The notes under the pieces were generated by a model. That model saw only the letters and a list, made by a program, of their open reading frames with translations, was not told the DNA's origin and ran no database searches. The translations under genes and the position numbers were made by a program. Below are positions 1 to 12,000 of a stretch of DNA of 64,000 nt, piece after piece. This stretch comes from Istiophorus platypterus (taxonomy: Eukaryota; Chordata; Actinopteri; Istiophoriformes; Istiophoridae), in assembly GCA_016859345.1 (NCBI GenBank), contig CM029118.1, positions 27,470,501 to 27,534,500 of the forward strand. The letters are read 5' to 3'. Position 1 is the stretch's first letter, and each line of letters starts with the position of its first letter.

Positions 1-839
1 CTATACATTTGGATGATAATTCATTGTAGGTTCATTACTACAAGCAACAACTTTATCATTATTACATTGTTTTTAGATTGTAGCGACTATAACTAATTTT
101 GCTTTTATGCAAAACACAACTATATCCAAGTTGATGGCCACCTGTTGTAATTTATAAAAAAAATAATAAATAATAAATAACCGCAACAGGATGCCCTTCA
201 GTTTGATTTACAGTCCATCTAATTTACTCTCTATCTAAAACTTTGCAATTTACTATTACATCACCTGAACAATGCAACTTTAATTTTCATAACAGAAAAT
301 TTCATTTCATAACAATTTCATAACAGAAAGTATCAGAAACAATTTCAAAATACCAGGCTAGTTTATTACCAAATGGCAAACCTGACCTCATCATTTCTTA
401 TGGATCAGACACATACCTCCTCTGACCACAGCAGCAGTTTAATTATGTGATCCAATACTTGCGGTCAAACAGTTTCCATCATATTTGATTAAATAATGTA
501 GCATGGGCCAAGAGAGAGTATGTACTTGATAGTCTCATGTTTGATATTGACAGGAAAAGCTGTGGAAACTACTGCTGTTATATAAATGCTACCTCTTAAT
601 TTCATTCACAAATATTCGTGTGTGCTACCCAGCACTTCAAGCACATTAATTGTAAATTATTGCTGTCAGTTGCTGTCAATGGTTGTTGTGACTATTGAGG
701 CACCAGGGGCACAGGACTGGGTTCACGCCCCCAAATAACAAATCTTTTGTGTAGTTAATCCAGAGGGTGTAATCACATTGATGCATTCAATCCTGACATG
801 TGAACGTCTGCATTAAATAAAGATCATGCTAAATCAGTA
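1..839. other. AT-rich non-coding DNA, no gene seen
   Basis: No frame is long or protein-like and no RNA gene is visible. The only local structure is a short imperfect tandem at about 284-330, where a unit close to TTTCATAACAGAAA occurs three times, once truncated. An AATAAA-rich stretch lies near 160-180. The right edge runs into the LINE at about 840; its true 5' limit is not clear. Confidence 0.6.
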
Positions 840-1190
840 GAGACTGCTGTCGAGGTGTCAGTGCAAGCCCCAGTCATCATGTTTAGCCCTCCTTGTGTGA
901 AGACCTGCTTGGTAAAAGACCAGCAAGTCTCCCTGTGCGAGTCCACCAACAACAAAAAAGGTCCCATTTCACCTGAGCATTTAAACTCTGACTGTACTTG
1001 TCACTATAAACTATTGGCTTCCTCTCCATTTCCATTGTCTCCAGTAAATGCAAAAAGCATCACTATGCCAAAAGGCATAGAAATCTGGATAACCTCCAAA
1101 TTGCAACAATCCTCACACTCCTTTGCCTCCTTCTCTGTTGGGCTCTGAACTGCCATTCTACGGTTAACTAAGCTTATTTAGTTCCTGCCA

Positions 1191-1562
1191 GTGCAAACTA
1201 GCTATCCCTTGAGCTACTGGCTCTCACTGAGACTTGGATCAAACAAAAAACTAACCACAAATCTCCCCATACCTCCCATCTGTCTGGGTAATAGTGGTGG
1301 GACTGGGTTCCTAATTTCCAAAAAATGTAAATTTACTCAATTGTTGCCTCCAAACAAATGTGCCTGTTTTCAGTATCATGCTGTTATGGTTACTGTTTTA
1401 ATAAAAGTCTCTGTGGATATCATGTATCATCCACCGGGACAAATAGGTGATTTTGTGGATGAGCCAGACACATTGTTGTCTCCCATTACCAAACATGGCT
1501 CTCCACTACTCATCCTAGATAATATGAATATCCATAATCTGAGACTTCCTGTACTCAATTGA
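1191..1562 (+). pseudogene. LINE endonuclease-domain remnant
   Basis: In one frame the translation keeps the L2 endonuclease landmarks. A 'GGTGFLISKK' block is followed by 'FQYHAVMVT', then 'YHPPGQIGDFVDEPDTLL' (usual form YRPPGQLGDFLEELDTLL) and 'PLLILDNMNIH' (usual form PLLVLGDFNIH). The catalytic GDFN-type box is altered to DNMN, so the active-site aspartate context is lost. An 'LTETWI'-like block lies just upstream (about 1215-1240) in another frame, which shows a frameshift. The protein would have nicked target DNA during insertion; this copy cannot. The frame closes at a stop after 'LPVLN', where further endonuclease sequence would be expected. Confidence 0.8.
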
Positions 1563-1932
1563 TCTATAACAGGTTTGCAGCCCTCTGACTCACAAAGCCA
1601 GCAAAGAACTTTTCCTCATATTTATTCAAAACTGGATCACAGATTGAGTAACTGAAAAGGTCGCAGCCATCGGTTTCCAGTTCTCAAAACCACTTACAGA
1701 CAGCCATCTCTCCCAGTAGGTGCATCTCTCTCCATGGTCATCCCTCTAGCTGAGGGCAAGGCACCAAAAAGCACAAGACTTGTCCCTCTCTGTATCCCCT
1801 GGTCAATGGTCTGGCACGTCCCTCATTCACAACTCTCACTGAGAGTGAGGTATAAAAAATTGTAGCCCTTTTACTCCACGTCTGTTAGATCCCATTCCAA
1901 CCAACCATCTCCAAGCTATATCTCACATCATT

Positions 1933-2770
1933 GTGCCCGGTATGATAAATGCTTCACTGGCTCTGGGAACATTTCAAACTTTATTCAAACAGGCTCTTGT
2001 TACACCACTGCTAAAAAAAAGCCTTCACTTGGCCTTGCTCAAGTCTCAAACTATCAGCCATTCTTGCAGTTTCCATTTGTATCTGAGACCATTGAAAGGG
2101 CAGTTTTCAAAAAGGTCTCAGATTTCCTCTCATGGAACAGCCTCCTTGATCTAAATCAGTGGGGAGTGGTCATTCCACTGAAACAGCTTCGTTGTCTTTG
2201 ACAGTAGCCCTAAGGACAGCCAGAGCTGCAGCTTGGTCCTCACTTCTTATCTAGCTGGACTTCAGCAGCTGGTGACCCACCTTATCCTGCTATCTGTAGT
2301 CTCTGATATGGGCATCTTGGGCAAAGCACATTCGTGGTTTGAATCCTGTCTAACCAGGCATTCCTTTAATTTGTCATGGGAAAGAAAGAACCCCTTATCC
2401 AATCAACAACATGCATCCAATGTATGTTTTATCTTTACTTTACATATACAATAAAGCTTGTAGCTGGTTTTAATGTTGAGGTTGATCCTTAGGTCCAATT
2501 GTTTGTTTCTAAGGCTTCTTATATAATTGCTATGCAGACAATACCAAACTATACCTGTTTTTCCCACCAGTTGACCCTGTGGTTTTGTCATGGATCTTGG
2601 CTTGTCTCAGACATATCCACATGAATGGAGGAACGCCATCTTCAAACCCCTCTAAGACTGGACTTTTGGTCATCCTGGCCAATCAAACTATCTATCACAA
2701 TGTCAAGAATGTAAAAAAAAAAAAACAAAACAACAAAAAACTTCTAATGTCTCTATACAACCAAGGTTGA
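1933..2770 (+). pseudogene. LINE reverse-transcriptase-domain remnant, YADN box
   Basis: Across several frames the RT blocks of an L2 element can be followed in order. 'TPLLKKSLHLALL' corresponds to the usual TPLLKKPTLDP. 'HSTETASLSLTVALR' corresponds to HSTETALLSVTEALR. 'SDMGILGKAHSWFESCLT' follows, then the catalytic box at 2531-2542, then 'PVVLSWILACLRHIHMN' and 'NPSKTGLLVILANQT'. The box reads Tyr-Ala-Asp-Asn instead of Tyr-Ala-Asp-Asp, so one of the two metal-binding aspartates is gone. There are at least three frame changes and several stops. The enzyme would have copied LINE RNA at the nicked target. It is the continuation of the endonuclease remnant about 370 bp upstream. Confidence 0.82.
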
Positions 2771-3560
2771 GAGAAACTTTTTTGTCACAATTCATGACCA
2801 GCCATCCATCTCTGACCCTGTAGTATCTTTCTCTGTGCCACTCTGTGATTGTGCTGCTGTGCATTGTAAAGCACTAAAAACATCATGCCTTAGCTGACTC
2901 ATTATCCCACCCAACTCTTGGTAAATGCCATGGTTATCTCTTTATCTTCTTGGCTACAAATGTTCCAGAGTGTAGGATCATGTCTGGTCGTTTGATAAAC
3001 CTTAAAGGGTACATGTCCCTTTGCTGCTTATTGACCTTCACTAGCTAAACATGGCTGCCTGAATCAAATTCAAGTCATTAATGCTGCCTAAAAAGTGAGT
3101 TCTGGCTCTGTGCTCATCTACTTGGATTCTGTCTTACAGGCTTACGCTTCTTCTCTGCCACTGTTTTACTCCGAGGAATGTTGTCTGCCATTGCCATCCC
3201 TAAACAAAAGGTAATCTCACTCCAGACTGTCCTTGTTTGTGGATCCCTGGTGGTGGAATGAGCTATTGAATGCTATCTGAGCAGGGGCATCTCTCTCTAC
3301 TCTCAAGAATATCTTGAAAACTCGTTTCTTTTCAGACCAGCTCCTTTACTAACACCTCTAACATCCTTTCATGCCTCACTAGTGCTTACTGTGCAGTTCT
3401 TTACCTGATCTCCTTGCACTTTGTCTGGTTAACCGTATTCAGTACTTAGTGTTTACTTCAAGGTCTCTTACTGTACTGAAACTTGAGTCTTTTTCCTCAC
3501 CTGTAAGTTTTTTTGGATAAAAGTGTCTGCCAAATCTGTAAATTTAATGTAAATGTGATA

Positions 3561-4810
3561 ATGCTAAAGACCTGTTAATTTAGAATTCTGTTTCCTTCCT
3601 CTTGTATACAAGGACATTTACTGTATGAGTGATGAAATATATCAAGGCAGGTATATCACATACTGTATTACCACATCTGGCCTTGAGAGTGTTGTAGCTG
3701 TCAAATTATTCAGCACCATGATCTGGCATTTCCTCATCTATGCTCTATGCTGAAATTAAACTAGATATGCCTCAGTATTAATCACACATACTGTAACTAT
3801 AATAAAAGTAGTCTTGTCTCCTAGGTAAGTGTGTGTTAACAGGTCTTAGCTGGGTAAATCATTTGATCAACCCAGGCTTTAAGGCTTATTCAGTTCATTG
3901 CAACCCCTGCTCTATGCTCCTTTGTGACGAGAGATTAGGCTGGTGTACACACATTTAACACCACACCTACTGTAAAAGAGCCCACTGTTCAGGCTCAGTA
4001 CATATAGCCCTTTAAAAGGCTCCCTACTTGAGCTTACAGTGTGCAGTTGAAGAAAAAATAGTCCAGTGTGAAATGTTATTCAGTCAAGATGAGAGGGAAC
4101 ATATTGGTTGTCCTTTGCAGCCACTCCTCATCCCTGGAAATCCATCCCACCTCTGACAGTTTACGAGTGGTGAGCCAGGGTTGTCAATACACTGTCATTC
4201 ATCCTCATACCCTCTCCTAAAACCAGCGGCTTAAAATGGAACCTCAACATTTGCATTCCAATTAGCATAAATGTAAGAAAGTGGAACAAGAAGCTTTGAA
4301 AGTCATCCAGCAAAGCGCATACTCAACCAGCAGAAAAAAGGGAGAATAAAAAAAGCCCATGTAAGACAGAAAAGGAGTGAGAGGAGAAGAGAAAAGAGAA
4401 GGAGAAAGAGAGAGAGTTATGCATTATAATAGTGGGCTTGGGCTACATGGCTTGAATCACTGGTGTATGTCTTTTATGAGCTTACGACTTCACACTGCGT
4501 GGAAAATCCGCCCTGCTGCCAGGGTTCTTCGGCATTCAGAATGTCACTTTTAATCGCAATCCCCTCTGAGATCTGATCCTGCTGATCAAAGACGCTCTGA
4601 CTTTAAGATAACACATCAACAAAGATGGGGGCTGCATATTCTTGGCACATAGGCTACATGTTAAAAAATGGGCTGGAATGATAACTTTGGTTTATTGTTT
4701 GTTGTTTGGGGTGAGAAAGGGCTGAGGCTTGGTAGCAGGTGGTGGCTTAAGGGGTTTCTTTATTTTTGGATAAGCCATTGTGTGTTTGGGGTCGTCATGT
4801 GGTTGTACGA
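3561..4810. other. Non-coding spacer with homopurine tract
   Basis: No coding frame is credible. A purine-only tract of 38 nt lies at 4379-4416 (AG/AAG-rich). It could form triplex DNA, but is ordinary for a fish genome. The sequence around 3880-4260 is of mixed composition without recognisable repeat ends. Confidence 0.5.
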
Positions 4811-4851
4811 ATTGCTGCAGAGAACAGTGACAGGCTGTTCTCTGCAGCGAT
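4811..4851. repeat. Perfect 14-bp hairpin, 17 bp with one wobble
   Basis: The left arm GCTGCAGAGAACAG (4814-4827) and right arm CTGTTCTCTGCAGC (4835-4848) are exact reverse complements around a 7-nt loop. The stem extends outward by ATT (4811-4813) against GAT (4849-4851), with one G-U pair. Nothing around it marks a known transposon end. The stem is shorter than a normal pre-miRNA. Confidence 0.9.
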
Positions 4852-5192
4852 GTGCCAAAAGGGAAGAGGTATGAAGGGTACTGACATTTTAATTGATGCT
4901 TAATATTTCAGTTGAACAGCATACAGGAAACACGCGTTATTTAAAAAATAATAATGATAATAATTTTTCATTTATTTATTTTTTTTGCCAGATTTAGATT
5001 CAGTTTTAATATTCTTCTGATGGAAATGTACTATATATTATACTACACTTTGTATTAGTTTGCATGTCTTATAAGCAGTCTGACACTGTTTACCAGCTTA
5101 TACCAAACAGTGTCCGTATCACTCTGTAGCTTTTGCATTACAGTTGTTATTCCCAGACTCTGGAGGTTTTAAGAGAGTAGCTCACTTTATTG

Positions 5193-5244
5193 CTTAAAGG
5201 TTTGCTGCTAGCTGGCAGCATTTCTGCAGAGCAGCACCTTTAAG
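5193..5244. repeat. Bulged hairpin, 9+6 bp stem
   Basis: CTTAAAGGT (5193-5201) pairs with ACCTTTAAG (5236-5244). After a 2-nt bulge, GCTGCT (5204-5209) pairs with AGCAGC (5230-5235), and the inner part can add a GCAG/CTGC stem. It lies at the left of a block (to 6303) that ends with a LINE-type tail, so it may belong to that repeat. Confidence 0.8.
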
Positions 5245-6235
5245 AGAATATGCTACATGTTGCCAACCAATCAACAGCCAGAAAAAAAGAAAAAAAAAAT
5301 GAATGTGCTGTGAATGACCAATCACTGAGCCCCATTTCCTAACTTTTCGTTTTTATTCAAAATTACTTAACTTGACTGTTTAATTTTTATTTACTGACAA
5401 AGTAGACAGCATTTACAAGTCCATTCTATTGTATCTTCACTATTGACCTTCAGTTCCACAATCGTGACATTAGCCACACTTTTTTTTTTTTTAATTAGGT
5501 AGACTTAGATCTATATTTATGTAGCATGTAAAGACAGTCAGTTAAATGTAGCTTAAGTTTTATTTTATTGTGAGTTTTGCATGTATACAGTGACAGTTAG
5601 ATAGAAACGGGTAAAATTTTGATAGCTGACAGCCAGTCAGAAGACACAGAGCCAAAGTAACATTTACATCCAAATCGACCCAAAACGTTCCTTTTTATAT
5701 ACGCTGACATGCTGGTCTGCCTCTTCTCATGGTTTTTACCAGTGCGTTGTTGCTACTTATCCCATTTCAGATGGACTGTAGATCTATCACTTTTTACACA
5801 ACGTTAGCCGTGGTTAGCTAACACTAGCGATCTCGGAAGAGACATAACATTGCTGATGTCTCCGTTAGTGTACAGCTAAGTCAACATCTGGAAAGGAGAC
5901 TGTTTAGGTAGTGAATCAGGAGTATATGATGTGTAATTCTGAAGATGCAGGCATTTAACAATGAAGTCTCTTGTCCCCCGTTCATCTTTGACATGGTTTA
6001 AATTTTACTGTTGACAAAAACCTCTTGGTCATAGTTTTTGTTTTCAAAGCAATGGAACTTTTTAAATCTAGTTTAGTCATATCAGCATGGAAAATGGGTT
6101 GTCTGTGAATATATTGTGTCATAGGTTTTGTTAACAAAATTTCCCTGGATAATTATCTCCCACTTTTTCCCATAATCATTTTTTTTTTAATGGCGAGTGT
6201 AGGGTCTGAGGACACGGGGTGTAATACTGCTATGA
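5245..6235. other. Repeat-like block, no gene
   Basis: The text has the look of a dispersed teleost repeat: 'gttagctaacactagcg'-type runs near 5808-5830, a CAAT-box-like 'accaatcaac' near 5266, and scattered poly-A/T. There is no intact frame. The block runs into the LINE-type tail at 6236-6303, so part of it may be the body of that element. I cannot name the family. Confidence 0.4.
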
Positions 6236-6303
6236 TTGTTAAGTCCCTTGAGGCAAATTTGTGATTTGTGATACTGGGCTCTGTACAGCAAATCAAACTT
6301 GAC
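6236..6303 (+). mobile_element. LINE 3' tail fragment (Rex1/L2-like)
   Basis: The stretch 'GTCCCTTGAGGCAAATTTG' followed by 'GATACTGGGCTCTGTACAG' and 'CAAATCAAACTTGAC' matches the usual fish LINE/SINE 3' end. That end has the form 'CCCTTGAGGC...TTGTGAT...GGGCTATATAAATAAAATTGACTTGA'. The orientation is plus. It is probably the end of a 5'-truncated or decayed insertion occupying part of 5.2-6.3 kb. Confidence 0.6.
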
Positions 6304-8600
6304 GGGACTTGTTATTGATAGACATTACTATATAGTATTGGATTCTTCCATGACATACATGCACCACTGCTATGGACACTTAAAAGCTCAGCCTTTTTTA
6401 CTTGTCATAGTAGGAAAAGCACATCGGTTACTGATAACGTTAACGATTGCTCTATTCTGTTCAAGTGGCCCAGTACATCATGCCATTGTGACAGTGAGCC
6501 AGCATGAATGATACCAGGACCTTGAGCCTTAAGCGGTTAAATGGAATCCAATTATTCTTTTTATGACTTTACGATTCACACCTGAGCTGATATTAAGCAT
6601 AGCAAAAATGAATTCCATGAAAAAGGACATAGAGAAGATTAACGGAACAGATACAAAGACTAAACACAATCTCCCAACAAATGGTGAAAATGAGATTGAA
6701 TAATAAATATTAATTAAAAATTTAACACATGAACCTGACAGGAGGGTGAATTATACGATGCCAATCGGGGTCAACTTTTAGTTAGATGTTAAGATGATAC
6801 AGTGATACAGTATGTAGGCCTGTGCCTGACTGTCAAAGCCATAGAAAAATTTTATCACTTGTTTTCTTACTTCAAAAATAGTCTAATAGAAAATTCATCA
6901 AAATTCCACATCATGTCATTCAAAATTCAAGTAAGCTAACGTTAGGTAAGATATATTAGCCTTAGCTGGCTAATGTTAGTTTGATACACTGCAGTCTGAC
7001 GGTAGTCCGATGTGGTCTGCATAAGCCTGCCAGAAGCTGTGTATCTCCCCCTCCGCCTCTGGCATATTACCGTTTTCAAAACCCCCTTTGCTTTGGGAGA
7101 CAACCACAACTTCTGAGCTTTTAGCTTGATGAATATCTGGATGATGCATCACACAGTTAATGTACTTTTTTTTTTTTACTGTTTTTATTTTCTGAAATCA
7201 TTCTTCCAACAACAAAGCTGAACTGTAGCTGAAGGCAAGAGTTAGAAACTAGCTAATATTGGCATTCATCCTTAGACACTTGACATAATCTAATTGAGAA
7301 ACTCTGAAGATGAGAAAGTAAAAAGTATAAAACAAGCTGGATAGCCAGCTACCTACATTAACCTACAATGTTTCAACTGGCTTGCGCAACACACAGGAAC
7401 AAAGATTTTGTTGAGGACACAAGCCTCTGCCACGATGGGAGTGATTCAGGTGGATCATTCCCAGAACTAATGATAAGGTCAAGAAATGGTAAGGTCTACC
7501 TTAGGGATATCTGAAATTGTATTACAAGATTCTTCTAGGCATGAATATGGGAAATGTATTGTAATATTTCATAATACACATAAGTAGGATATCATTGTGT
7601 AAAGGTTTATTTCCCCCTGTGATTTTTTTTTTTTTTTTTTACCTCTTTTAAGCGGTACAAGTCTTAACTAGCATCATTTGAACTCTTAACCAGACTTGAA
7701 TGTGATGCTGGGCAGCACTAAACCTCTTTAACTTAAACTGGTTAAATTTTGTTCTCTCAAGACAAACATATGCACACACACACAGTCACATATGCACATA
7801 CAAGTGGTCGAAGAAAAGAAGAAATCTTGACATTTTTTCTTGGCAGTGTAAAAACTAGGTGCAAATGAGGATGAGCATCTTTCTTGGTGCAATCTGGTAA
7901 AGAGCTTTTCACAATTTATTACAAGGGTTCTCCCTTTAGGGCATGTAAAATAGAAGCAGAGCAAAATAAGACATGATGTCTAATGTATGCTAAGTGGGCA
8001 CATGTCACTGTGTAGAAGAGGATTAAAAAAAACAATCACCTGGACACCTTGCTGAACACATTAGCAAAAGGGAAAACAAATATGAAGTCTCCATCTATAA
8101 GCCCCAGGGACTTTAGTATAGCACTAAAGACGAAATATGATGTACATTTTTACAACTCAGGTAATTAGCAGACACTTTAACCTTAAGTAACATGATGTAT
8201 AACAGCAACACCATCACATGTAGCTACAGTATAAAGCAATATGAAGCAAATTGGGGTTTTAGTTCAGCAAACATTTCTCAGAGGCAGAGCTGCACTGGAG
8301 GCAATAATCTCATAGTTTGAGTTAAAGCTCTAGGGGCAGAGCCAAAGGACCAGACTTTTCTGGTTTAGTAACTTTGGTATAAACTCTGTGAAAAAGGAAA
8401 AGTGAGAAAAGAAAGAGTAGCTAATAGGGGCACTGAAAAAACCTCAACATTATAAGAACAAGAATCACCGATTTATTAAGGAATATTCAATTAGTTAATA
8501 TGACCTTTACTGTGGTTTTGAACACAGTACACTATAGTATATTACAGAAGAGCCCCTGTTAGCAGTTGAGCAGAAGAGGGAAACTGAGCAGGCCACCAAT
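6304..8600. other. AT-rich non-coding DNA
   Basis: No supportable gene. Long T runs lie at about 7167-7177 and 7623-7640. The piece at 6930-6985 repeats the 'gctaacgttag / ggctaatgttag' style seen near 5.8 kb, which suggests scattered remnants of the same non-autonomous DNA element. No clean terminal inverted repeat was found. Confidence 0.45.
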
Positions 8601-8639
8601 GGATGACATTTGTTGTCATTTGATTTGCTAGTGTTGTCT

Positions 8640-9060
8640 GTTGGCATTTCTGTTGTGTACCCTTTTCTCTTAACCATGTCTGTCCTTCGAAGCCCCCCCA
8701 AACCTCACCCCCTATCCTTCCATAATGACCTCCATCTAAGGCGCGGAGCTTTGGCCGGCGACATCTCCTGTCCCAGGGGTGCTGACCCTGAAGGAGCCTT
8801 CTTTTGCCAGGGAGCCCTGTGCAGCAGGGGACCAGGGAAATGCCACTATGTGGACTATGTGCTGCATATATGATGGTGTCAATGTTCGTTGGATTGAGAG
8901 AGAGGTGTTTGAGTGTGTGTCATGGTTGCAGGTGGTGGAGGGAAGGTGTGTTTCTTTGTATATGTGCACAGAAAGGTGCTTCTGTGTGCCTAAGTCCAAA
9001 GCACACACTCACACAGGTAGGTCCTCAAGTGTGCCTTCAATTTTGATCTGCAGATAAATC
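8640..9060. other. GC-richer island with overlapping open frames, no identified gene
   Basis: Three plus-strand frames and one minus-strand frame are open together over about 8740-9010. That is what elevated GC does in the absence of selection. A CpG-containing core lies at 8738-8763 (GGCGCGGAGC, GGCCGGCGAC). The translations contain no domain I recognise. It could be a conserved regulatory element or an untranslated exon; nothing in the sequence decides between these. Confidence 0.35.
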
Positions 9061-12000
9061 ATAGATGGCCTGGAAAAGTGTGAGAATGTGCTGCTGCTCA
9101 AGAATCTGCATCATTTCACTCAGCTGTGGCTTCAAAGAGGACGAACAGGAACCTCACAGAGAATATACCTGAATATTTAGCTCTCCCTCAGCATGGCATC
9201 TTATTCACATTCAGGAAACTACACCTAGTGCAGCCATTCATTCAGATCGTAATCACGAGTGTCTCTGAGTGTTTATACACAGACCCCCAAAGGAGAATAT
9301 AAGTACAACAGCAAATTGATATAGGAGAGTAATGTACATCAAAGAATACTGAAAAAAGTGGTAAAGACAAGCATGGCTTCCTCCTTTGTCAAGAGTACTT
9401 TCAATGAATGTTTTTGTCGGTGCCTGCCAAAATTACTCATATGAACCCGCATCTGTTGCCCCTATAGTTACGTTTGGCTCAGTCAACTAAAACTCCTTGG
9501 TTTAGATCACTGGTGGGAGACAGGACACAAGCAGTGAGTATCCATACTCGGACGCCTTATTTTAAGACTCCACACCTCACAATTTACATCCAGTGCTAAT
9601 GTTCAGTGCCAGTGCAGCAAGTAGTGTTCTCTTTATGAAGAAGATGATAAGGGTGGTGGGTGGTTTTAGATCCTGTCAGCTTGTTGTACCGGACACTTTA
9701 ACACAGAGCTCCAATTAAGGTTTTGTCTTTTTATCAAGGTCTTTCCCAAATCTTAACCATACCTTAATATCAAACATTTTATTTGGGGCTAGGTTTGTGT
9801 TTTTAAGGCCTGGAGCTCCCTTCTATCTGGCCTCTTTCCTTCCACTCTTTGCCACACTACATACTAGCTTTTCATTAAAGTACAATAGTAAAGATGTCTA
9901 TTAACCAGCTTTGGCTTTTATTTGTCATTTTTACAATCTCTTTATGTATATTGAGCTGTTGATTTCAAATTGAAAATGTATGTGCAAAATTTCAGAAAAA
10001 ATTTCCACTCAATAGCAGAAGAAAGAAAAGCTACCCAGGCTTTCACAAAGTAACCGGTTAACCTAAATGTTTGTCAAGAACTGCTCGGCCATTGTGCTTC
10101 ATCTATGAATAAAAAATCTATCTGTCATAAAAAGGACAATAGAGACAAAGTAAAACAAGGTGTTGGCACATTGGTCAACTGCTTTTGTTCTGTTAGTATA
10201 ACTACACTGAGTTCTCAAATGCCAGGTCCCAAATGGACACATTAAGATCTTAGGCTCTTAGGATCAGATACATAGGAAATAGTTCTCTGTAGCATGTTCA
10301 TATTTTATCATTTGAAACATACACTGTTTTTGGTTTAGTCCATATATACATCAGCCCATTATTCTTTACCTACAGTTAAAAATAGGTCACCAAACATATC
10401 TTTTGACAGAAAGCGATAGGAATGTGCAACATAAGATTTTATAAAGCTCTTAAGCCTGTTTAAATGATCAAGGAATTAGTAGCATTGCTTCATTGTAAAT
10501 GGTATGGGCATACTATTATATCAAGAGCAGAATGTCTTACAAGACACAATTAACACTGGCATAAAAACTGCAATATTGTTACTCTAAGTGCTAATACACT
10601 TAAAAATGTTTCTTCCATACAAAATCATGGGGTCTCCTTAGAGATGAGAATAGCCATTATTACCGCCAGGTTGATAGCAAGGAAACATATGCACCTTTTC
10701 TAGCCACGGCTAATTATCAGCTCCCAACATAATTAAGGCTTATAGATGAGCAAACATAATTAGTAGGCATTATGCGGACCCAATTGGGGGAGTGAACAGG
10801 TGAACATGTATTCAGTCCTTTGTTTATGAGCTAAGGGTATACCATAATGAGGTAGGAAAATAAAAGTTGATTAGGTATGACCTAAATGTGTCCTTAAATT
10901 ACTTCGATAGAGAATATAATGCGGTATAACCATGGTAATCGAATCACTGCCGTATTATTGACTAATCAGAATCTACGTGTTTCTTGTATGGCAGAGATAG
11001 CAGTTGATATGAGAGGATCAAAACTGACAGCCTGAGCTCTCATACAGTAGACATACATATATCTGGCCTCAGTCTCTATACTGTATACAGTATTTCAGGA
11101 AATACTTGACACTGACGCAACACACACAGTGCCAGTTCAGTGCCTCAGTAATCAAACTGTAACTAGCAATGTGGTGCATTATTGGCCTTTAGGGAAAAAT
11201 CATTGATCATCCTGTAAGTATTGTTGCTGTAGCTTTTTTATGATGAGACATACAGTAGGTGGGCAGGGAAGCATTGGGCTTGTGTGGAGGACCTAATAAT
11301 TGGGCACATGTCATCACTGAATGAAATAGTACTCCCAGCGGCAGGAGCAATCCTGTCCTACATGACAAGTTCTAAAATACTACAGGAGTAAATCTAGCAC
11401 AGTGTAAACATTGCTCTATTTTTTGTGTATGTGGCATGACTTTGTGTTTGTGTAAAGTTAATTTTTGCCACTTGGCAACCAGCACAGAGAGGAAACATAA
11501 TAACATCCCTCCCCAAAAAAGTAGGGTGCTTTGAAAACAAGGCCTAATTTAAACAGTTTACCAGTTATCTTTAAATAAAAGCATTTGTGTCCTTGCTCAT
11601 TCCTCTCATGAGTATTAGATGCAGGGTTCTGGGCGGGGATGAAGGGGGGCTAATTTGTTGAGAAGAATTCACTTCACTCGGGGTGGCCTAATGAAAGCGA
11701 GATTAAAAGATTACTTAATATTCAGCCTCATTTATTACACACAATGCTGATTGTGAGCAAACAGCGATATCACAGAGAATCCTTGCAGGGCATTGGCTAC
11801 AGCAGATAAGTTTCCAATAGAAGGTTGTAGTTTCACATAGGCACCACTCAGGGCCTTGCTGGGAACAGAATAATATTTATTCCCACTCTGTTTGAATTCT
11901 AATTCTGTTTTAACAGATCAGCCAGAGCTTGCTTAGGAGACGGTACACTGCCATAGCGTGAGGCTAATGGGCAAGCTTTGAGCCTCCCGCCAGGATTCAA

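Larger units (their letters stand above)
840..3560 (+). mobile_element. Degenerate L2/Maui-type LINE (non-LTR retrotransposon)
   Basis: The pieces stand in the order expected of an L2-clade element: an apurinic-like endonuclease remnant (about 1190-1560), a reverse-transcriptase remnant (about 1930-2770), a decayed C-terminal part (about 3020-3350) and an L2-type 3' tail. Scraps of the C-terminal part still read like 'ARIKFKSLML' and 'WNELPNA'. The tail near 3510-3560 reads GGATAAAAGTGTCTGCCAAA followed by TGTAAATGTAAATGTG, which matches the TAAATG-type tail of fish L2 elements. Every domain is broken by stops and frameshifts, and a poly-A-rich insertion sits at about 2713-2740, so the copy is dead. 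The 5' boundary is a guess because the first 300 bp are poorly conserved. The class assignment is firm; the subfamily name is not. Confidence 0.85.
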
